From contig NW_025936349.1 of NCBI RefSeq assembly GCF_000764305.2, positions 124,001 through 188,000 on the forward strand: a stretch of 64,000 nt of DNA. Reading direction: 5' to 3'. The translations under genes and the position numbers were made by a program. The DNA comes from Hyalella azteca. Lineage: Eukaryota; Arthropoda; Malacostraca; Amphipoda; Hyalellidae. The notes beneath the pieces are model-generated. The model saw nothing but the letters and a program-made list of their open reading frames with translations, made no database searches and had not been told where the DNA came from. This document shows, piece by piece, positions 20,772 to 32,007 of this stretch (position 1 is its first letter; the number at the start of each line of letters is the position of its first letter).

Positions 20772-21115
20772 AAAAAACTGCGCTGCAACTCATCCACACG
20801 ACAACATTTTTTCTCGCTTCGAATCACCGACATGTGGAACAGCCTCCCCGATGACATCGTTGGCACTCCGAGTATGAACGCGTTCAAGAACAGACTAGAT
20901 AAAGCTATGGAAAAATATATGTTCAGACTTGAAATGCCTAGCACCATATCGAACCCGGTGGAAGTATAGTAGCTATTTCAAACTATCGTCAGTCTTGAAA
21001 AAATCCGATCAAAGGACCTGCCTTTGGATCTTTTATGAACAAGGCACGAAAAGTTCAAGAATCGGCGACAGGCCACAGCAGGCCTACTCCTCAGCGCCGA
21101 AATTGCTATGTTAAT
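20772..21115 (+). mobile_element. 5'-truncated CR1-like LINE copy (3' end only)
   Basis: Closely matches 42470-42805 of the longer LINE: it covers the last RT-ORF residues (ITDMWNSLPDDIVGTPSMNA on the plus strand), the stop at the end of NPVEV, and the 3' UTR with AGAATCGGCGACAGGCC. It ends in a TGTTAATATCATTA tail. 5' truncation is typical of target-primed reverse transcription. Confidence 0.85.
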
Positions 21116-21268
21116 ATCATTAAAAATCTTCATCATATTTTATGTTATAGACATGAAAAGTGCAGCGAGAATGTCAAAATAATCGATTAACGAAGCTAGT
21201 AAAGAAAAAAAATTACTAGAACTATCAACTATAAATAGACACACTGATCATTCAAAGATGATCAATGT

Positions 21269-21335
21269 GTTAAAATGATTTGATGAATCATTAAATCATT
21301 AAAAATGATTTGATGATTCATCAAATCATTTTAAC
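21269..21335. repeat. 22-bp perfect inverted repeat
   Basis: Left arm 21269-21290 begins GTTAAAATGATTTGATGAAT; right arm 21314-21335 is its exact complement. The 23-base spacer repeats the same ATGATTT words. A second small hairpin (TGATCATT...AGATGATCA) lies just to the left. It could fold in the intron RNA or extrude as a cruciform. Confidence 0.9.
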
Positions 21336-21533
21336 CCTCATCAGGCTGAGACAAGTTAAAAAAATTAGCGTGATCACGATTATAATTTTTAAGGTCGTTA
21401 AGCTCATCTGACCGCAAATATGACCTTAAATCACAGGCAATATCTTAGAGTTTAAACTTCAATATGTAACCATGCACCATCCCATGCAGGTAATGAAGAA
21501 GTGTGAAAATTTCACTATTAACCACCAAACCTT

Positions 21534-21908
21534 CGTAAATCACGCATGTTTAACTATATGAACGTGCTAGCTAACTAGCTGAAGCATTGGTAAACATGAG
21601 GTCACTAATTAACCTAACTACATAAACGTGCATCATGATAGAACGCGATAGACATCATGATAGAACGCGTCGTAAATCACGCATGTTTAACTATATGAAC
21701 GTGCTAGCCAAAAATCGAAGCACTGGTAAATATGAGGTGACTAATTAACCTAACTACAAGAACGTGCATCATGATAGAACGCGATAGGCATCATGATTGA
21801 ACGCTTCTTGAATCACGCATGTTTAACTATATGAACGTGCTAGCTAACTAGCTGAAGCGCTAGTAAACAAGAGGTCACTAACTAACCTAACTACATGAAT
21901 GAGCTTCA
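21534..21908. repeat. 136-137-bp tandem repeat, about 2.7 copies
   Basis: Units start at 21534, 21671 and 21807 with AATCACGCATGTTTAACTAT a few bases in. Each holds CATCATGATAGAACGCG twice or a variant. The last unit stops about 20 bases before exon 4, so it includes the likely branch-point region of intron 3. Confidence 0.9.
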
Positions 21909-21928
21909 TGATACATGCCCCGGCACAG

Positions 21929-22111
21929 GCTGCGGTGTCGGCGCTGCAGGAGGCCACAACACTGCCGTCCGAGGCCGGCGGAGGGCCGGTTGGGGCCGCG
22001 GTGACGGCCCTGCAGCGGCACCTACAGGCGCTTGAGGCGTCTTTCCAGACAGCGCTGGGGAATGATACGTCCTGGCACACGAACCTGAGTGGTAGCATCC
22101 GGCAGATCAAG
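21929..22111 (+). CDS. EFCAB14: EFCAB14-like gene, shared exon 4 (coiled coil)
   Basis: Bounded by CCGGCACAG| and AAG|GTGAGA, phase 0, 61 codons. It reads AAVSALQEATTLPSEAGGGP then VTALQRHLQALEASFQTALG and ends in NDTSWHTNLSGSIRQIK, with two N-x-S/T sites expected on a lumenal coiled-coil region. The acceptor has almost no pyrimidine tract. The exon is flanked by tandem repeats on both sides. Confidence 0.65.
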
Positions 22112-22123
22112 GTGAGATGATAG

Positions 22124-22290
22124 TTATACTGAGAGTGATCCCTGAGTGTCAGCATCAGGAGTTAAAGTTGGAGGATAATGATACTGAGAGTTATTCCTGA
22201 GTGACAGCATCAGGAGTTAAAGTTGGAGGATAATGATACTGAGAGTTATTCCTGAGTGACAGCATTAGGAGTTGAAGGTGGGAAGACAAT
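22124..22290. repeat. 55-bp tandem repeat, 3 copies
   Basis: Unit GATACTGAGAGTTATTCCTG and 35 further bases; starts about 12 bases after the exon 4 donor. The third copy has lost its last similarity near 22290. Confidence 0.9.
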
Positions 22291-22624
22291 CATTCCTATT
22301 CTTACAAAACGACAGCAAACAGCGGTTAAATGACAGTGAATGTGCGATAGATGTTGAGTATTTACGTAGCCAAATTACATCAATAATTTTATTATAACTG
22401 TAAATGCGTTAGCTTCCAAACTGCGTGAATCAAATGAGCTTCAAAAGTCCATACGTTAAATTTGTCCCCTAAAGAATAACTTTAGTCGAAGTGATTTGCA
22501 AAAAAATTGTATTTAAATTTCATTAATTTTCAGTTTCTGCGCATTCCTTATTCAATAGTAAATATTTGTTCGTTTTCATCCAAAAATTGCAGTAGTAAGT
22601 AACTGACCGCGTCCTTACTTTCAG

Positions 22625-22801
22625 AATCAACAAGAAAGTCAAGACATTTTGGTGAAGAATATCACCGAAGAGCTTCATAACCGAGCACCACCATCGTCAA
22701 GTAATGACATCGTCACCACTTTGAGGGATGACGTGAAGAACATAAGCGATGAAATTCACAAACTGCAACGTCTTAACGAAGCCATCGATGATCTCGCTCA
22801 G
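22625..22801 (+). CDS. EFCAB14: EFCAB14-like gene, shared exon 5 (coiled coil)
   Basis: Bounded by CCTTACTTTCAG| and CAG|GTATGA, phase 0, 59 codons. It reads NQQESQDILVKNITEELHNR, a short proline/serine break, then IVTTLRDDVKNISDEIHKLQ and RLNEAIDDLAQ. The composition is nearer to the AT-rich average than exons 2-4. It carries N-x-T and N-x-S sites. Confidence 0.7.
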
Positions 22802-23188
22802 GTATGAATAAAACCTTGGTTAAAGTTGAATTTTATTTTTGAATATTTATTATTCTTTATCAATTTTGACGCGAAAGTTTAATTCGTGCGCGTACTGAAG
22901 AGAGTTATAAGGGAATATACTGTAATGAAATTCGAATTTCTTGGTGTAAATTGCAATAAGTTACACGAAACCTACGTTAGAGAACGTATTCATAATGAAA
23001 ATTTAACTTTTTCAATAGGTTAATAGAAACTTGAATGCATCTCAGAAAACCGATTGTGCTTAACTCCATAATATAAAATTTGCATTAGTGTTAACAATGT
23101 AAAATAATTTTACCTCTAAGGCATTATGTGGATTTGAAAATATATGCTGCATAAGAATCTTTTATTTATTTCGTTATCTTTCAAGCAG

Positions 23189-23791
23189 AATGTCAGTGTG
23201 GTGAAAGGCGTTGAAAAGAAGCTTGAAGGTAGTCAGCTTCAGCTTGCCAGCAGTGTCAGTTCCTTGAAGCAGCAACTGCTTGCGCTTCAGCACTCAGTTT
23301 CAGCGCTGACACCGCTGACCACGACCACAGCTACTCCTGACAACCACCCACTCACAACTGCGTACTCCAGACAGCGTAGATCAGCTGACACTGCTGGAAA
23401 TTCCGACAATGAAGCTGACTTAAGTGCTGAATATGACTTGGAGTCTGAGTATCATGAGTACTTGGAGCCTGAGGATCAAGAGTATGAGGGAAATTTGGGA
23501 ATTGATGAGCCAACAATTTTGGAGCAGGAGACTGACATGGCGAATAATAATGAAATTGATAATGGAGATTCAATACGAAGAGGCGGAATGATAATCAATC
23601 GTAACGAAGTGAATGGTGCTTTTATGAATGGGAATGACAATTACAGGATCGGTCATTTAGGAAATCCAGAAACGCCTGTCTCGATGCCTGCAACAACAGA
23701 ACACGAGACAGAAGTTTCGAGATCATCGGATGCGGTCATTGATAAAATCCCAACATCAGATGCAGGTGCGTTTGGAAACGGCGATAAATAA
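23189..23791 (+). CDS. EFCAB14: EFCAB14-like gene, last coding exon
   Basis: Acceptor CTTTCAAGCAG is followed by 200 codons and TAA. The coiled coil NVSVVKGVEKKLEGSQLQLA continues for about 45 residues, then a threonine-rich stretch, a dibasic RQRRS, and an acidic tail (SEYHEYLEPEDQEYEGN). I see no canonical EF-hand loop (D-x-D/N-x-D-G), so the EF-hands that name the vertebrate protein seem absent. AATAAA at 23800-23805 lies nine bases after the stop. Total length would be 593 residues with module B or 561 with module A. A donor-like AG|GTTAGT follows at about 23809, so a 3' UTR intron is possible. Confidence 0.7.
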   Translation, partial: NVSVVKGVEKKLEGSQLQLASSVSSLKQQLLALQHSVSALTPLTTTTATPDNHPLTTAYSRQRRSADTAGNSDNEADLSAEYDLESEYHEYLEPEDQEYEGNLGIDEPTILEQETDMANNNEIDNGDSIRRGGMIINRNEVNGAFMNGNDNYRIGHLGNPETPVSMPATTEHETEVSRSSDAVIDKIPTSDAGAFGNGDK

Positions 23792-26700
23792 TGCAGAATA
23801 ATAAAGCAGGTTAGTGAATCTTTCCTTTTTTTATTCCAAAATGGTTTTATTATTTCAAATCTTTCTTCTTTTTTTATTACAAAAGGAATTTTTTTACAAA
23901 CATTTGTTCTTTTTCTTTTGTTTTATTCAAAAGTGATATTTTTTACTCCAAATCACTGCTGTAAATTTAAGTGCGGAGATAGAACGTAAGTAAGTGAGGC
24001 TGAAAACTAATTGCAGTTTCTTTTTCAAGTTTTTTTTCACTTTTCAAGGAAAAGTGTACAAAAATTCAGTATTGTCAATATACTTTGATATTGAAGGGAC
24101 AAAGCCTGATCAATGAGCTTTGCTGCACCGGGTAAAGTACGAAAGCTTTGCTATGATTCCGGACTTGGGTGTTATTATATTATAACTTTTTGGAAATATT
24201 TGACATTAACACGTTAAGTTCATGGGCATCTCGTCAGGCAACCTGCCATACCGGATGAGATGGATTTTAAAACCCTTTAGAGCCCAATTTATTAAGTTCC
24301 TGTGTAGAATGTGGTGCTATTGAAGAATGGACTTAGTTATACTTCTACTTTGCATCCAGTCGGTGATTGTGCGAATTTCAAGAAGAAAAGGATTAATTAG
24401 TAAGAAATTTATTTGGTTTGTTTGGAAGTTTCGGAATATATGCCCTGTGATTTACTTGTGTTTGGTATATATATTGTGCGAGGTGTGCGGGTTGAGGGAT
24501 AAAATTGCGTAATGTGAACTTGTACCTGAGTGATATGTACAAGATGTAATGATTTATCTGACTTTCACGCCTTGGTGTCCTGCAAGGGATATTTTTTTCT
24601 TGTATGTGGACGAATTTGTGATGATGGTTATGTACTAGAAGGAAATTGACGTGTAAAATTCCGCACATAAGGAAATTTAAATTTCGTACAAGCGCTACGA
24701 CGATGAACACGTACCTATTAGTGCTTATACGTAACAATATTGTTATAAGAGTGCTGAAATTTTTACTTGTCATTTTCTTGTCATTTTTTAAATGAATCTC
24801 ACGATATGTACTAACGATTAAATATCTGGTACAGCACCGTTTTTTTGCCTCATGTTTTAAAATAAATTTTTGCAATATTGTTCTGATTTTATTTTGCACT
24901 GAAAATATTGCTTTTTGTTGCAGGCACCCCCAACTAGCGACTGCCTCCGTCAACAACTGACATCCCTTCGAATGGTTCAAGATCTGGTGCCAACATACTA
25001 CGTTCGTTGCGTCTTAGGCAATATAAGTCACAACAAAGGACCGCTCATATCGTGCAAAGACTCGCATTATGTGCACCGCTCGAAATGTGACCAGGAAATA
25101 CCAAGGCGTTCTGGAAGATTTTCCTTTCAACTTTTCCGATATGTTTTGTGAGATGAATGTGTTCTAATGATTGAATGGCTTAAAATCAATTGGAAGATAG
25201 AGGAACTGTTTTATGAAATTAATTTTGAAGAGAAGCAAGGGATACGAAAGGGTCAAATGAATTGTCGCTTATGTAGATAACTGCTGTTGCCTGTTATGTC
25301 TGATCAGGAAAAAGAAAAAAGAGCCGAGTTTTAATAAATTGCGCTAAATTTGCCTTTTTTTGGTAAAATTAATTTTTTTGGAAAGTTTACATATAGGCGA
25401 TCTAAGTGTGGAGTATTGAACGATTATTTTATAGATTGAAATGCAACCAAATGCGAATCGATTGTCTTACTAACGTCATCATCTGTGCAAATCACAATCC
25501 AAACTCCAAGATACTTTCAAAACCTAATATGTAAAAAAATATATTTTCAACCACTAATGATTCAGGTTACCGCTCGCTATTTACAAGTCGGTTATAATCC
25601 AGCCTTGAGCAACGACCTAACGCGGCAAGTGTAAACGCTTTGTGCTTCAAGATTTTCGGCAGTGTTTTGTGAATGTCAATTGGTTACATGCTTACTGCTT
25701 GTCCCTATCAGCTTCATGCTATTGTCATGATTCTTTGAAACTTTTAAGTTTCTTTATGAATTTCGTGTAAGCAGGTTCTTGAAGCAGGTTTTCTATGAGG
25801 CGGAGGTTAGTCCTAACATCGCAAAAAATGTACAGCTTGCTGTGAATTAATGTAGAAAAATTAAAATTCGTATGTAAAATTATATAATTTTGGATGACTT
25901 GTAATTCAATGGGTCCCTAATTTCTGACTTAAAGGTAAATATAACACAAATTGAATAAACGACTCTAAGAAGACGGACGCCAAACTATAAACAATGTCTG
26001 CTGCGTAGAGCCCAATTCTTTTAGCTAGCGGCTGTCTTTCGCAAGTGAACTCGCATTGCGCAGTATTATTGTCATAATATCAGTATCCGTTACCCATAAT
26101 TACCAATTTTGCAGGAAGATGATGATGTTTATGAGAAATGATGTTTATGAGAGATGATGTTTATGTGCAGGAAGATGATATGCTTGAGTGTTATTGCATT
26201 TCTCGTCTTCATGCTTACATGTTATGCTCCTCTGGCCGTCCACTAAAACTTTTGTCTAACCTAGCACTGAACCTAACATCCTTAATTAATTAAGCGAGAC
26301 TACATTAATTACGTGTTTTATGAGGCTGATATTAACAGCCCATCACTTACGTATTTTTTGGTCGATGTTTCTCACCCAATGATAATATCATTGGTCATAA
26401 TATTCAAAGACTATAGGTTTGCAAGGATTAATAATAAGACTTTTTAGTTTAGTTTAAGTATTCACAACGAAAATTAGAGATATTTATTCCGCTTAAAACA
26501 ATTTTATGTTGCATTCGAGTATCGAGGTTAATAAAGCAGAAATTTTAGCGTATTTTCGCCTGACGGGCGTAGCGAATGTATTCTTTATAGTTATCTCATT
26601 AGCATTAGCATCTAATTTCTTATTATGCTTCTCAATTATCAGTAACTGCTTTGTTCGATCATGTCAGAATTTGCAGCGCTTGTAAGAAAAATTTACGTGA

Positions 26701-28080
26701 AAAGTAAAAAGTTTATCGCCGTATATTAGTTCACTTTATGAAATAAAGCGTAGGCATTTAGACGAATTTCGATGTAAAAATATGGTGAAACTAAGCTTAG
26801 GTTCTGAGGTGAAATTTTTGTTAATCAATAATGCATGTTTCTTTGTTCGTAATTGTGAGAGCGATTCCAGAGAAAATTCGTCATTCCAGGCATGCATAAT
26901 TGGATTCACTATACGGAAGAGAGTAATAAAATATTTCTAAGTGTGCTGATGTCCTGTTCAGAGTTACGTTATTTATATTTCATACTATATTTGCTCTGAA
27001 AATTAAATCCCGGGATAACGAATGCCTCATTAAAGTTCTGTGCAATAAACCTGCCTCGTGTTACGAACATACCTAAAAATATGGAGTCCATTGACTGCTG
27101 GATCATGTCAATGTTGGCTATCCGACTCTTCATTCACAGAGCCTCTAGAAACTTTAGAATTCCCTTTCAAGTTATATACAGTAAGTTATTACAACTTACA
27201 ACGTTAACGTTACTTTGCAGAAAATAGTGCAAACTGTTTTAATGGTGATTAAAGCCAGCATTTTTCATATATCAAGTGACAAAATTATAGCACGCTGCTT
27301 TACGCGGTAGACACGAAATACAGTTCATTAGACGGGAAGACAAGTCCAGTAGAATTCTCAAGTATATTGATTGGACTTTCCTTAGCAGCGGCCCGTTGAC
27401 AACTTATCGCGCCAGCAACGTCCGTTCAACAGTATGTGAAATCACATGCATAACGTCAATAAAATGCCCAACAAAGAAGCTAGTTCCAGTTATAATAAAC
27501 AATCTTCATATGTGTAACGCAACTAAGGTTAGTGAATATTTTCATCTTAATTTGTTCGTTAGTTCCTAAAAGCTTCGTGAATGGAGACGTCGGTCGTGTT
27601 GTCTTAGGGTTACATTTAGAGACCAATTTGTTGTTAGTAGGAGAGCTTTGTAGTTGTTAAGGCAGCTTCACAGAGTTCAAATTACGGAAGGCCGTGCGAC
27701 CGATATTGTTCCGCGCTCCGTAAAACATATGATTGCATTTGGTTTTAGGCTCATTTACCTTAGGCCAACCAGATCTCAGCAAACCGTAGTAACCTAATAA
27801 GAATTTTGTCGTTCATCTTCGACATTCCGTACTTTGAATTCTGAGTAGCCAGTCTATAGATGTTTCGTAGATATAGTAACAGCTTTTGAGTGTATCACGT
27901 CTCCATCATGTGGCATTTGACGCGGCCAACACTTCGCTAGCGAGTCTTGATTTATCTTAAAGCATCAACTTTCCAGGGCATAGGTGCTCTTATCAGAACA
28001 GGGCGTATTTTCGCTACTGTTTGTCAATAACGCCAGCTTTGGTCACCAGATTTTTTCTCAAGTGAAAAAAGCTGGTACCG
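23792..28080. other. 3' flank of the EFCAB14-like gene, no confident gene
   Basis: A possible 3' UTR exon starts at 24924 after TTTTTGTTGCAG, but its 75-codon frame (APPTSDCLRQQLTSLR) has no known motif. A 195-codon minus-strand frame at 24393-24980 is histidine- and isoleucine-rich with no domain and is probably chance. At 26120-26165 a GATGATGTTTATGAG word repeats three times. Nothing else is seen. Confidence 0.45.
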
Positions 28081-28083
28081 ATC

Positions 28084-28143
28084 TCTTCTTCACCGAAGAG
28101 TTCGGTACCGAAAATTATACCGAACTCTTCACAAGCGAAGAAG
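28084..28143. repeat. Imperfect inverted repeat
   Basis: CTTCTTC plus GAAGAGTTCGGTA on the left is mirrored by TACCGAACTCTTC and GAAGAAG on the right, with short mismatched bulges. It produces a stable-looking hairpin and a TEEFGTENYTELF-like repeat frame that I do not take as coding. Confidence 0.75.
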
Positions 28144-28678
28144 TTTGGTGCTACACGTACGTCGTCACTTGAACTAATTTTTCGTTGTTGACTTGAGTAT
28201 TTTAACTTATTCCGATGTAAGTATTGTAATGCGGTCGCTGAATTCAGCTGATTGCATCACGGCGAGAATTCGACTTAAAACTAATGATGTTCCGTTTTGT
28301 GTATGTATTTTAATCGCTCGCATAGCATTTCTGGAATAAAATTCAATTGTTTAAGAACCTTTCAAAAGGTGATGGAAAGTTTCTAAATAAATTCTTTACA
28401 TGAAATCTATCTATTCCCATTTCAATTTTTTCAAAAAAGCTGCGCTGTTCATCGCATTCCAAATAACCGAATTAAATGTAAGTCCTGACACGAAATATCA
28501 CAAGACTCGTTTTTCTTGCTATTTTGAAGCTGTTTTAAATTCGTTTAGCCTACAACAAGGAAATACTATTCGTTAAAAATATAGAAATTTCTGAGCTAGC
28601 AGCCCGGCAAAACTGGAAATTTCCCCATTTTTTCTATTATTCGCAGTCTCTATATACACATATATACATATATATATA

Positions 28679-29238
28679 CAGTGGGGGGAAATAAATATTC
28701 GTACACTTGAAAAATCGTATTTTAATGTATGTAAGTACACAAACTTAACAGGAAAAGTGATTTAAATTATGTATAGAGACGCATAGTATTCAAAAATACT
28801 ATCAAAAGAAATTAAATCTCAATGCAGCAAAAACAATGCAACATGTTCACTTTTCGGGTGAAAAAAGTATTCGTACAAAACAATAAATCCGCATTATTTT
28901 AATTTAATACTTGGTTGAATACCCTTTATTCAGCTCAACAGACACCAGTCTATTTCTATACGTCTCGACCAATGATTTGCAGATGCTGACTGGTATTTTA
29001 TACCATTCTTCTATTAAAATAATGCGGATTTATTGTTTTGTACGAATACTTTTTTCACCCGAAAAGTGAACATGTTGCATTGTTTTTTGTTGCATTGAGA
29101 TTTAATTTCTTTTGATAGTATTTTTGAATACTATGCGTCTCTATAAATAATTTAAATCACTTTTCCTGTTAAGTTTGTGTACTTACATACATTAAAATAC
29201 GATTTTTCAAGTGTACGAATATTTATTTCCCCCCACTG
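28679..29238. mobile_element. Tc1/mariner deletion derivative (560 bp) with long inverted repeats
   Basis: Starts CAGTGGGGGGAAATAAATAT and ends with its complement; the inverted repeats extend about 225 bases. TA flanks both ends (28677-28678 and 29239-29240), the Tc1/mariner target duplication. On the minus strand between the arms lies the transposase C-terminus, EEWYKIPVSICKSLVETYRN then NRLVSVELNKGYSTKY, matching the end of Tc1 transposases. The catalytic domain is deleted, so it is non-autonomous. The arms remain very similar to each other. Confidence 0.92.
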
Positions 29239-29240
29239 TA

Positions 29241-30320
29241 TGTATAAACCAGATTACAAATGAAGGAATTACAATTACCTTGAATAAAGACAAATTTTAT
29301 CAATAAAGTTCTATTTGTCACTTGCGAGGGGCCTTTATTTTTAAAGAAACCTACACAGAACCGGCCATTCATTTATTTTAGTAGGTATATTTGTGAAGTA
29401 CTAGGTTACCAACAACGACCCTAGCGTCCACATACATCACTCTAGGAACGCTCTCGCTGCTTCTAAGTAATCCTCGCAAATGCTAAATAAAATAATGAAC
29501 ACGACTAATATAGAACTAAACACTCGCTGGAGCGTCATGTATGACATGTCATAGATTAAACCTTATACCAGAACATTTATGTCAACATGTAGATATAATA
29601 TGTCATCGCTTTCATACTTAGTCGAAAGTAACTAAAATGTGACAAAAAAAATCACATTAAAAATCAGCGGTAATCATAGCTGACACCGCAAGCTGCAGTC
29701 ATGCCCTGAGAAAAAAATATTTCACCGCGGATGAAGTAAGTAAATGTGCCACATTACTACGCAAGCCACAAAAAATCATGACCTTAAAAGCTACGAAATC
29801 ACGAATTAGAAGATATTACAAATTTACAATACCAACACATTATTAAAGCTGCAAGTAATTTATACACAAACACCTACAAATAATATTTTATTTCCAACAC
29901 TTTCAATCTTAACTTATATAGATTCATTTACAATTTTCCAAACACTGCTTCCGATCGGAAGTTCAGTAAGGCACAATTTCTTTGTGGTGGTATATACATC
30001 AACTGCATACATAATAGCCGCTATGGAGGGAAAGCATTACTCTACAACCTTACATAGTGGCACGCAGTACCTTTTTAAGAAAGATATAATATCATCTTAT
30101 AAGCCATCGGGAAGTCCCAGTGTAACCCATTCTAGAATGTGTCAAACTAAGGGTTACACTTTACTATGAATTAAAAATTAAACGTAGAAACGTATACCAA
30201 GTAGTAAATAAAGTAAAATAATTCACTTTTAGTAGAGACCATTATTACATAACTAGCCCAGAGTTAGTCGAGCCGACACCAGGTTCACAAGAAGAGTAAT
30301 CGCACAGAAATTCAAAAAAT
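29241..30320. other. Non-coding stretch
   Basis: AT-rich, no exon or repeat recognised; the 61-codon frame at 29984 has no support. Confidence 0.5.
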
Positions 30321-30326
30321 CACTCA

Positions 30327-31110
30327 TCACAAACAGGCCATAGCGCCTCGACTGGCACAAACAGGCCATAGCGCCTCGATTGGCACAAACAGGCAAGAGT
30401 GACTCGATTGGCACAAACAGGCCAGAGTGACTCGATTGGCACAAACAGGCCATAGCGCCTCGACTGGCACAAACAGGCAAGAGTGACTCGATTGGCACAA
30501 ACAGGCAAGAGTGACTCGATTGGCACAAACAGGCCAGAGTGACTCGATTGGCACAAACAGGCCATAACGCCTCGACTGGCACAAACAGGCAAGAGTGACT
30601 CGATTGGCACAAACAGGCAAGAGTGACTCGATGGGCACAAACAGGCCAGAGTGACTCGATCGGAACAAACGGGCCATAATGCCTAGATTGGCACAAACAG
30701 AGCTGAATGCCTCGATCGGAACAAACGGGCCATAATGCCTAGATTGGCACAAACAGAGCTGAATGCCTCGATCGGAACAAACGGGCCATAATGCCTAGAT
30801 TGGCACAAACAGAGCTGAATGCCTCGATCGGAACAAACGGGCCATAATGCCTAGATTGGCACAAACAGAGCTGAATGCCTCGATCGGAACAAACGGGCCA
30901 TAATGCCTAGATTGGCACAAACAGAGCTGAATGCCTCGATCGGAACAAACGTGCCAGAATGCCTAGATCGGCACAAACAGAGCTGAATGCCTCGATCGGA
31001 ACAAACGTGCCAGAATGCCTAGATCGGCACAAACAGAGCTGAATGCCTCGATCGGAACAAACGTGCCAGAATGCCTAGATCGGCACAAACAGGACAGAAA
31101 GCCTCGATCA
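30327..31110. repeat. 28-bp satellite with a 56-bp dimeric higher-order part
   Basis: From 30327 to about 30690 a 28-base unit such as GACTCGATTGGCACAAACAG plus GCAAGAGT repeats in mixed variants. From about 30690 to 31090 pairs of diverged units form a 56-base dimer (GAATGCCTCGATCGGAACAA ... ATTGGCACAAACAGAGCT) repeated about seven times almost exactly; the last three share GTGCCAGAATGCCTAGATCG. Frames with a 28-residue period come from three units and are not genes. Confidence 0.95.
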
Positions 31111-32007
31111 GCAGAGATTCCATCACATCAAAGATTATTCACGCGCAACAAGTGGCGGAAGGTCTAGAGGCAGCAGCGCGTTGAAGCCTGCAAGAAATAA
31201 GCTGCGTCAGCATCTCAAGAGAGGTGGAGCTTGTAAAAAAGCTTGAAGCTTGGGCAAAAGAACAAAAACAGAAACGAATATCACAAAACGAGACGCACAA
31301 AGATGCACTGCGAGCCAAGGAGCACAAAAAAGATCTGTCCGTAAAGTTGAATTTATTTTAACAATGCCCTTGAACAACAAATATTTCAGGGGTGATGACG
31401 AACGATGCCCTACGTCAGACACACCGCATGATCAGAGTAATCTTTTTAAACTGCAACTGAACTTTGAACGATAGCATAGCCTTACTAAATTAAACTTCTG
31501 TTGAAAGAAGAAAAATGAAGATGAATTCAATGCAAAGAAAGAAAGACAGCTTTGAGTTGCGTTTCAAGTTTGAGACTAGACTACGGTACCGCACCTTCCA
31601 CGGATGCGGCTAAGAAAGCCTCTAAAAATCGAAGATGGACAAGCCATTAAATAAAAGTAGAAGCAACGAAGGGAAGTTCTTTGGATATTAGCAGAATTTT
31701 AGATATAGCCACTCATTAAATGTGACATGAATCGTCTCAATAGCGTAACCAAAACGTAGACTGTTTAAGATAAATCAGCCAGTTTGCCCAGTTCAACAAT
31801 GAAATGCAGAGATGTTATGATAGGATACAGTATCATCAAGAATCAAGGATACTTATAATTGGCAGGAAACGAACATAAACTGGCAACTGTCGAGGTGATC
31901 AAGTTAAATACATCTCTTTTTAACCAACTCTTTTAAATTACATAAAATAAAATATCAATAATGTCTGAAACAAAATGAACAATATTAATAACAAATACTT
32001 TCTACTA
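31111..32007. other. 3' flank of the FITM gene
   Basis: Should hold the minus-strand 3' UTR. A plus-strand stretch 31190-31345 reads a charged, coiled-coil-like peptide (VELVKKLEAWAKEQKQKR) but starts after a stop and lacks a convincing donor, so it is not called. Confidence 0.4.

Noticed and set aside
24393..24980. 195-codon minus-strand frame
   Set aside because: No domain, no splice or promoter support, low-complexity H/I/N composition, and antisense to the 3' flank of the EFCAB14-like gene.
24924..25151. Possible extra C-terminal exon of the EFCAB14-like gene
   Set aside because: The acceptor is good, but joining from the only phase-compatible donor (about 23764) gives a stop after four codons and the alternative frame has no EF-hand; more likely 3' UTR.
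30253..30752. Cysteine-rich minus-strand frames up to 147 codons
   Set aside because: They are generated by the 28-bp satellite (three units give a 28-residue period).
31190..31345. Charged coiled-coil-like plus frame (VELVKKLEAWAKEQ)
   Set aside because: It begins after an in-frame stop, has only a weak donor (GTAAAG), and no neighbouring exon continues it; not enough to call.
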